A DNA stretch of 9,334 nt from Pseudomonadota bacterium. Lineage in GTDB: Bacteria > Pseudomonadota > Gammaproteobacteria > Xanthomonadales > Xanthomonadaceae. The notes below the pieces were generated by a model that ran no database searches, had not been told where the DNA came from, and saw nothing but the letters and a program-made list of their open reading frames with translations. Both the position numbers and the translations under genes were made by a program. The DNA lies in NCBI GenBank assembly GCA_023392975.1, contig JAEWNA010000242.1, positions 1-9,334 of the forward strand. Reading direction: 5' to 3'. Below, in pieces: positions 6,059 to 9,334 of this stretch (positions are counted from its first letter, which is position 1; each line of letters starts with the position of its first letter).

Positions 6059-7048
6059 TTACCTCGACCGGGCGGCCGCCGGATCGCAGAGCGAGCAGAT
6101 GCGCTCGACCTTGTAGCCCTTGGCGCGCAGCTTCTCGACGACGCCGTCCTCGCCCAGCAGGTGCAGGCTGCCGACCACGACCAGCGTGTCGCTGCCGTGC
6201 GCGTCGTCGAGCATGGCCTGCAGCTTCGGCACCCAGGCGTCGTTGCGGGCGACGTTGATGCGCTGGTAGAGCGCCGGATAGTCGGTGCGCATCTCGGCGC
6301 CCATCTCCTTCAGCAGCGCGTCGGCGTCGCCGCGGCGCCAGGCGGCATGCATGGTCCCGACCTCGCTGCTCGCGTTCTCGGCGTCGCCCAGCGCTTCGCG
6401 CAGGAATTGCAGCTGTTCCTCCGGCGTCATGCCGTCGAGCACCGCGATCTGGTCCTCGCCGCGCTCCAGGCCGAGCGTCGGCTTGCCGCTCGCTTCGGCG
6501 CGCTGGCCGATCCGGTTGTCGAGCCCGTTGGCGGGGTCGAGGCCGAGCTTGCCCATCTCGGTCAGCGACACCACGATGCCGACGTACCACGGCTCGAACG
6601 ACTGCAGCGCGGTGGGCGGCAGCCCCATCCTGCCGAGAGCGGCGTCGTTGGCCTTCAGCCAGGCGTCGAATTTCGCCGCCGTCTCGGGCGGCAGCGTGTC
6701 CGACAGCGTCTTGCCGTCGGTGCGTAGTCCCGCGCGGACCATCGACATCGCCAGCTGCGGCGAAGCCATTTCCGACGGCGCGACTTCGAACGCCACCGAT
6801 TCGGCGTCGTCGAACGCCGCGTCGACGTCTTTCGACAGCGGATAGTCGTCGGCCTTCAGCAGGTGGAACGAACCGAGCAGGTAGATCGCATTGTCGGCAT
6901 CGGACACCTTCCACAGCAGCGGCACCGGCGACGACGGCTTGGCGGCGGGTGCAGGCGCTTTCGGCGCGGCGCCGCTCGACGAGGCGACGGCGAACACGGC
7001 AGCGAGCAATGCCGATGCGAGGACGGAAGATCGGAAGAAACGAGGCAT
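6059..7048 (-). CDS. TraB/GumN family protein, secreted
   Basis: A 329-residue protein of the TraB/PrgY/GumN family (PF01963), related to the Tiki-type metal-dependent protease fold. A signal peptide occupies about residues 1-27 (MPRFFRSSVLASALLAAVFA and following), so it is exported, followed by an Ala/Pro linker. The first family motif is YLLGSFHLLKADDYPL, with the GxxH box at 59-62 and the accompanying glutamate in VAFEV (Glu88). The second is VVVGSLHLLGEDGVVEKLRAKGYKVERI, with its GxxH box at 293-296. These paired histidines and the glutamate are the expected metal-site residues. In xanthomonads a relative (GumN) sits beside the xanthan cluster; here the context is mutL and DUF1684 lipoproteins. 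The start at 7048 is supported by AGGAG at 7053-7057, 4 bases upstream. The substrate is unknown. Confidence 0.9.
   Translation of the reverse strand: MPRFFRSSVLASALLAAVFAVASSSGAAPKAPAPAAKPSSPVPLLWKVSDADNAIYLLGSFHLLKADDYPLSKDVDAAFDDAESVAFEVAPSEMASPQLAMSMVRAGLRTDGKTLSDTLPPETAAKFDAWLKANDAALGRMGLPPTALQSFEPWYVGIVVSLTEMGKLGLDPANGLDNRIGQRAEASGKPTLGLERGEDQIAVLDGMTPEEQLQFLREALGDAENASSEVGTMHAAWRRGDADALLKEMGAEMRTDYPALYQRINVARNDAWVPKLQAMLDDAHGSDTLVVVGSLHLLGEDGVVEKLRAKGYKVERICSLCDPAAARSR
6062..6065 (-). promoter_or_regulatory. Ribosome binding site for the GTG start of the sulfotransferase gene
   Basis: On the minus strand GAGG lies within the last codons of the TraB/GumN gene (TCGAGGTAA), 10 bases before the GTG at 6051. 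It supports GTG 6051 over later starts, and the N-terminal residues from here fit the first TPR helix. Confidence 0.6.
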
Positions 7049-7074
7049 GGGACTCCTGGCGTGGGGGCGGCGGG

Positions 7075-8052
7075 TCAGCGCGGACCGCCGTAGAGTTTCT
7101 CGCCGGCGCGGATCGGCAAGTCGAGGCGATTCTGCACCGGCGGCGTGGTGCAGGTGGTGAACAGGGTGAACGCGGCCGGCGGGTTGTAGGCGCGGTTGAA
7201 GTCGAGCACGACCTTGCCGCCGGTGTCCGGACGCAGCACGTCGATGCGGCGCCCCTGGCTGTAGCTCTCGCGGCCGCTGGTGCTGTCGGCGAACAGCACG
7301 GTCAGGGTCTCGTTGCCCTCGTCGATCAGTTCCAGCTGCAGCGCACGCCCATCGCGCTGGAACGCGAGCGCGCCGGGATTCTTCAGCGTCTCGGTCTGGC
7401 CGAGGAGGTTCACGGCCTGCAGCGTGGTCCCGGGCGGATGCGGCACGAACGTCGCCTCGATGCGCCAGTCGAGCTGCGGCGGCCAGTAATCGAGCTCCTT
7501 GAACTGCGTGCGGGTCAGCGCATCGGCGTGCTTGACGCGCAGGAACAGATCGCCGCCACGGTCGATGACCGTCAGCTGCCCGCGGCCGTCGTCGAATCCG
7601 ACGACGCTGGGCGGCCCGTCCAGGTCGGAACGCAGCGCGACCCGGGACTCGGTCAGCGGTTGGCCATCGAGCGTCAGCACCAGCCCGTGCTCCGGGGTGA
7701 AGATCACGCCCGCGCCGTTGCGGGTGAACATGCCCAGCGACGGCGGCCCGACGGCGATCCGCATGCCGCTGCGTTCGCTGCTGCCGACGTAGTGCGACTT
7801 GAGGGTCAGGCGATGCAGGCCGACCAGCGTGGTCCAGCCGTCGGGCGTGACCAGCGCTTCGCGACGCTGCGCCCGCCAGAGCGTTTCGCCGTCGATGTAG
7901 CGCTGCGCCTCGGCGGTCGGCGCGGCCTGCGTCTGCGACGCCTTGTCGCCGCAGCCGGCCAGCACGAGGAGCACTGCGAGCAACGGCGGCAGCAGTGCGC
8001 CGGCCGACAGGCGCGGGAGGAACGACGGACGCGGACGATGGACGGGATTCAT
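7075..8052 (-). CDS. DUF1684 lipoprotein, diverged copy
   Basis: A 325-residue lipoprotein: signal peptide with core LLPPLLAVLLVLAGC and lipidation site Cys34, followed by Gly35 and Asp36. The DUF1684 region (PF07920) runs from about residue 48 to the end: W59 and GWTTLVGLHRL near the N side, a central DFNRAYNPP motif (284-292), and C-terminal AGEKLYGG. It is a tandem paralog of the upstream gene, with matching blocks along the full length. It departs from it at the signature: NPPAAFTLFTTCTTPPVQNRL here, against NPPCAFTAFATCPLPPPENRL in the other copy, so a cysteine is replaced by Ala293 and the proline run is eroded. The ATG at 8052 is backed by GGAGAG (8059-8064) 6 bases upstream. A longer open frame continues upstream, but the lipoprotein signal fixes this start. 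Family function is not established. Confidence 0.87.
   Translation of the reverse strand: MNPVHRPRPSFLPRLSAGALLPPLLAVLLVLAGCGDKASQTQAAPTAEAQRYIDGETLWRAQRREALVTPDGWTTLVGLHRLTLKSHYVGSSERSGMRIAVGPPSLGMFTRNGAGVIFTPEHGLVLTLDGQPLTESRVALRSDLDGPPSVVGFDDGRGQLTVIDRGGDLFLRVKHADALTRTQFKELDYWPPQLDWRIEATFVPHPPGTTLQAVNLLGQTETLKNPGALAFQRDGRALQLELIDEGNETLTVLFADSTSGRESYSQGRRIDVLRPDTGGKVVLDFNRAYNPPAAFTLFTTCTTPPVQNRLDLPIRAGEKLYGGPR
7178..7210 (-). repeat. 33-base direct repeat, copy in the diverged DUF1684 gene
   Basis: Identical base for base to 8196-8228, in the same orientation. It encodes VLDFNRAYNPP in both paralogs. The identity exceeds that of the surrounding gene and marks the most conserved part of the family. 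It could seed recombination between the two genes, deleting or duplicating about 1 kb. Confidence 0.8.
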
Positions 8053-8089
8053 GCGGCGCTCTCCGGGGCGCAGGCGATGGCGGACGAGA

Positions 8090-9046
8090 TCAGTGCGGGC
8101 TGCCGGGGTATTTCTTTTCGCCGGCGGTGACCGCGAGATCGAGCCGGTTCTCCGGCGGCGGCAGCGGACAGGTCGCGAACGCGGTGAACGCGCACGGCGG
8201 GTTGTAGGCGCGGTTGAAGTCGAGCACGTAGCGACCGTGCGCGTCTGGGCCCTGCGGGTCGATGAAACGACCGGCGCCGTAGCTCTCGCGGCCGTTGGTG
8301 CGGTCGGCGAACACGCCGGAGAGTTCGGACAAGGACTCGCCGGTGACCTCCATGCGGTAACGCTTGCCGCCGTGCTCGAACACCAGCGCGCCCGGGTTCG
8401 GCTCCTGGATGCGGTCGCCCAGCACGTTGACGATCTCGATCGTGGTGCCTGCGGGATGCGGGTCGAGCGTCGCCTCGACACGCCACGACGGGTCGATCGG
8501 CCAGTACACCTGCGGCACGACAGCCTTCAGCGCCGGCGCATCCTGGTGCCGCTCGCGCAACCCGTAGCGGCCGGAGCGTTCGATCACCCACAGCTGGCCC
8601 TTGCCGCCGTCGTACGACAGCCGCGTCGGCGCACCGGTGTGATCGTCCTGCAGCGCGATGCGGCCGACGACCGGCTTGCCGTCCACGGTCACGTCGACCG
8701 CCGGACCGGGCGTGAAATGCAGCTGCGTGCCGTCCAGGTTCACGATGCCCAGCCGCGCCGGCCCCAGCGCGAGGCGCAGGTCCTGGCCTTCGGCGCTGCC
8801 GACGGTGCGAGTCTGCGGCGTGACCCAGTGCAGGCCGACCACGGTCAGCCAACTGCCCTTCGGGTCGCGCAGGTCCGCGTCCTGCTGCTTGCGCCAGGCC
8901 TCTTCGCCGGCGACGTAGCCCTCGGGTGCCGGCGCCGCGGCCGCCGCAGGCGTCGTGGCTGCGTCCGCGGACGGCGCCGCCCGATCGCAACCCGCCGCCA
9001 GGATCAGGCCGAGCAGCATCAGCCGCGGCAAGTGTCTTGCGTCCAT
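8090..9046 (-). CDS. DUF1684 lipoprotein, canonical copy
   Basis: A 318-residue lipoprotein of the DUF1684 family. It has a short signal peptide ending in the lipobox LAAGC with lipidated Cys20; Asp21 at +2 is an inner-membrane retention signal under the E. coli Lol rule. An Ala/Pro-rich linker (22-42) precedes the family domain: GSWLTVVGLHWV (64-75), repeated beta-rich segments, DFNRAYNPPCAFTAFATC (277-293), PLPPPENRL and AGEKKYPG. Both motif cysteines (285 and 293) are present. The ATG at 9046 shares one base with the mutL stop (TGATG), and GAGGGGG (9052-9058) lies 5 bases upstream. The frame also opens further upstream inside mutL, but that would bury the signal peptide. Coupled translation with mutL is likely. 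Some DUF1684 proteins are annotated from structure as of unknown function, so none is assigned. Confidence 0.9.
   Translation of the reverse strand: MDARHLPRLMLLGLILAAGCDRAAPSADAATTPAAAAAPAPEGYVAGEEAWRKQQDADLRDPKGSWLTVVGLHWVTPQTRTVGSAEGQDLRLALGPARLGIVNLDGTQLHFTPGPAVDVTVDGKPVVGRIALQDDHTGAPTRLSYDGGKGQLWVIERSGRYGLRERHQDAPALKAVVPQVYWPIDPSWRVEATLDPHPAGTTIEIVNVLGDRIQEPNPGALVFEHGGKRYRMEVTGESLSELSGVFADRTNGRESYGAGRFIDPQGPDAHGRYVLDFNRAYNPPCAFTAFATCPLPPPENRLDLAVTAGEKKYPGSPH
8196..8228 (-). repeat. 33-base direct repeat, copy in the canonical DUF1684 gene
   Basis: Partner of 7178-7210, 1018 bases away in the same orientation, with no mismatch. The shared stretch stops at the codon after NPP, exactly where one paralog has Cys and the other Ala. 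Confidence 0.8.
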
Positions 9047-9334
9047 CAGCGCCCCCTCAGGAACCAGCGATCGATCTCGCCCAGCGTGAATTTCGCCCAG
9101 GTCGGGCGACCATGATTGCATTGTCCGGAGCGCTCCGTCGCTTCCATCTCGCGCAACAGGGCGTTCATTTCCGGCAGCGTGAGCCGGCGATTCGCGCGCA
9201 CCGCGCCGTGGCAGGCCATCGTCGCGAGCAGTTCGTCGCGCGCGGACGCCACCCGACGCGATTCGCCGTGCTCGACCAGGTCGGCGATCACGTCCCGCAG
9301 CAGCGCCTCGACATCGCCGTCGGCGAGCAGGGCC
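9046..9334 (-). CDS. mutL: DNA mismatch repair protein MutL, C-terminal end (5' part outside window)
   Basis: The frame is open from the window edge (first full codon at 9333) to the TGA at 9046-9048, giving the last 95 residues. They match the C-terminal dimerisation domain of MutL: LLATMACHGAVRANRRLTLPEMNALLREMEATERSGQCNHGRPTW. The ACHGAVR and QC-x-HGRPTW motifs are typical of MutL proteins whose C-terminal domain carries the metal-dependent nicking endonuclease. The catalytic DQHA motif would lie upstream, outside the window, so nuclease activity cannot be confirmed here. MutL couples mismatch recognition by MutS to strand excision. The stop overlaps the start of the DUF1684 lipoprotein gene, making mutL the first visible gene of the minus-strand operon. 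Confidence 0.93.
   Translation of the reverse strand, partial: ALLADGDVEALLRDVIADLVEHGESRRVASARDELLATMACHGAVRANRRLTLPEMNALLREMEATERSGQCNHGRPTWAKFTLGEIDRWFLRGR

Noticed and set aside
4726..6258. Long open frame (510 codons) on the plus strand opposite the sulfotransferase gene
   Set aside because: Mirror of the codon pattern of the sulfotransferase; Arg/His/Gln-rich translation without domains; it crosses the gene boundary at 6051-6061 without sense.
6949..8130. Plus-strand open frame opposite the TraB/GumN start and the DUF1684 gene
   Set aside because: Antisense shadow; the repeated composition seen again at 7943-9115 simply reflects the two DUF1684 paralogs read backwards.
8053..8481. N-terminal extension of the diverged DUF1684 gene upstream of 8052
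   Set aside because: The extension overlaps the other DUF1684 gene out of frame and is Arg/Ser/Thr-rich; the lipoprotein signal and the GGAGAG site fix the start at 8052.
9047..9121. N-terminal extension of the canonical DUF1684 gene into mutL
   Set aside because: It would place 25 polar residues before a clear lipoprotein signal; ATG 9046 has its own ribosome site.
1..9334. CRISPR array, tRNA, rRNA, phage, toxin-antitoxin or defence genes
   Set aside because: Scanned by eye on both strands; no repeat-spacer pattern, no cloverleaf-like or rRNA sequence, and no gene of these classes among the supported coding regions.

Overview
The window is about 9.3 kb of dense, high-GC (roughly two-thirds G+C) bacterial chromosome. 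The sequence content suggests a gammaproteobacterium of the Xanthomonadaceae/Lysobacteraceae type. Reasons are the codon use, the MetG and MutL sequences, the mutL-linked DUF1684 genes and the RnfB-like ferredoxin next to metG. The genus is an inference. No tRNA, rRNA, CRISPR array, insertion sequence or phage gene was seen, and no gap between genes exceeds about 85 bases.

Plus strand, 1-4400. The window opens in the 3' end of a DUF2147 secreted protein, closed by a good intrinsic terminator (248-284). A second, paralogous DUF2147 gene follows (305-748). Next is metG, methionyl-tRNA synthetase (822-2948), with an extended -10 promoter candidate just upstream. Three tightly packed genes follow metG: a small cysteine-containing lipoprotein (2987-3277), an RnfB/RsxB-like three-cluster ferredoxin that lacks the usual membrane anchor (3274-3699), and a two-helix membrane protein of unknown function (3696-4400). 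Their stop and start codons overlap (GTGA, ATGA), so they are probably translationally coupled and may be co-transcribed with metG.

Minus strand, 9334 down to 4462. A second operon converges on the first. It starts outside the window with mutL, of which only the last 95 codons are present. It then runs through two tandem DUF1684 lipoproteins (9046-8090 and 8052-7075), a TraB/GumN-family secreted protein (7048-6059), and a TPR-sulfotransferase fusion (6051-4462). Gaps are -1, 37, 22+ and 7 bases and most starts have a clear Shine-Dalgarno sequence. Apart from mutL and the sulfotransferase, the products look like envelope proteins.

Most of the window is ordinary housekeeping and envelope gene content. 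The strongest anomaly is inside metG: a tract of about 500 bases (near 1950-2470) drops to about 49% G+C and uses codons rare elsewhere here. It coincides almost exactly with the anticodon-binding domain, which suggests intragenic recombination from a lower-GC donor. Secondary points are the asymmetric divergence of the two DUF1684 lipoproteins (loss of a motif cysteine in one, different lipoprotein sorting residues) and the anchorless orphan RnfB module. I did not find a convincing new defence or mobile system.
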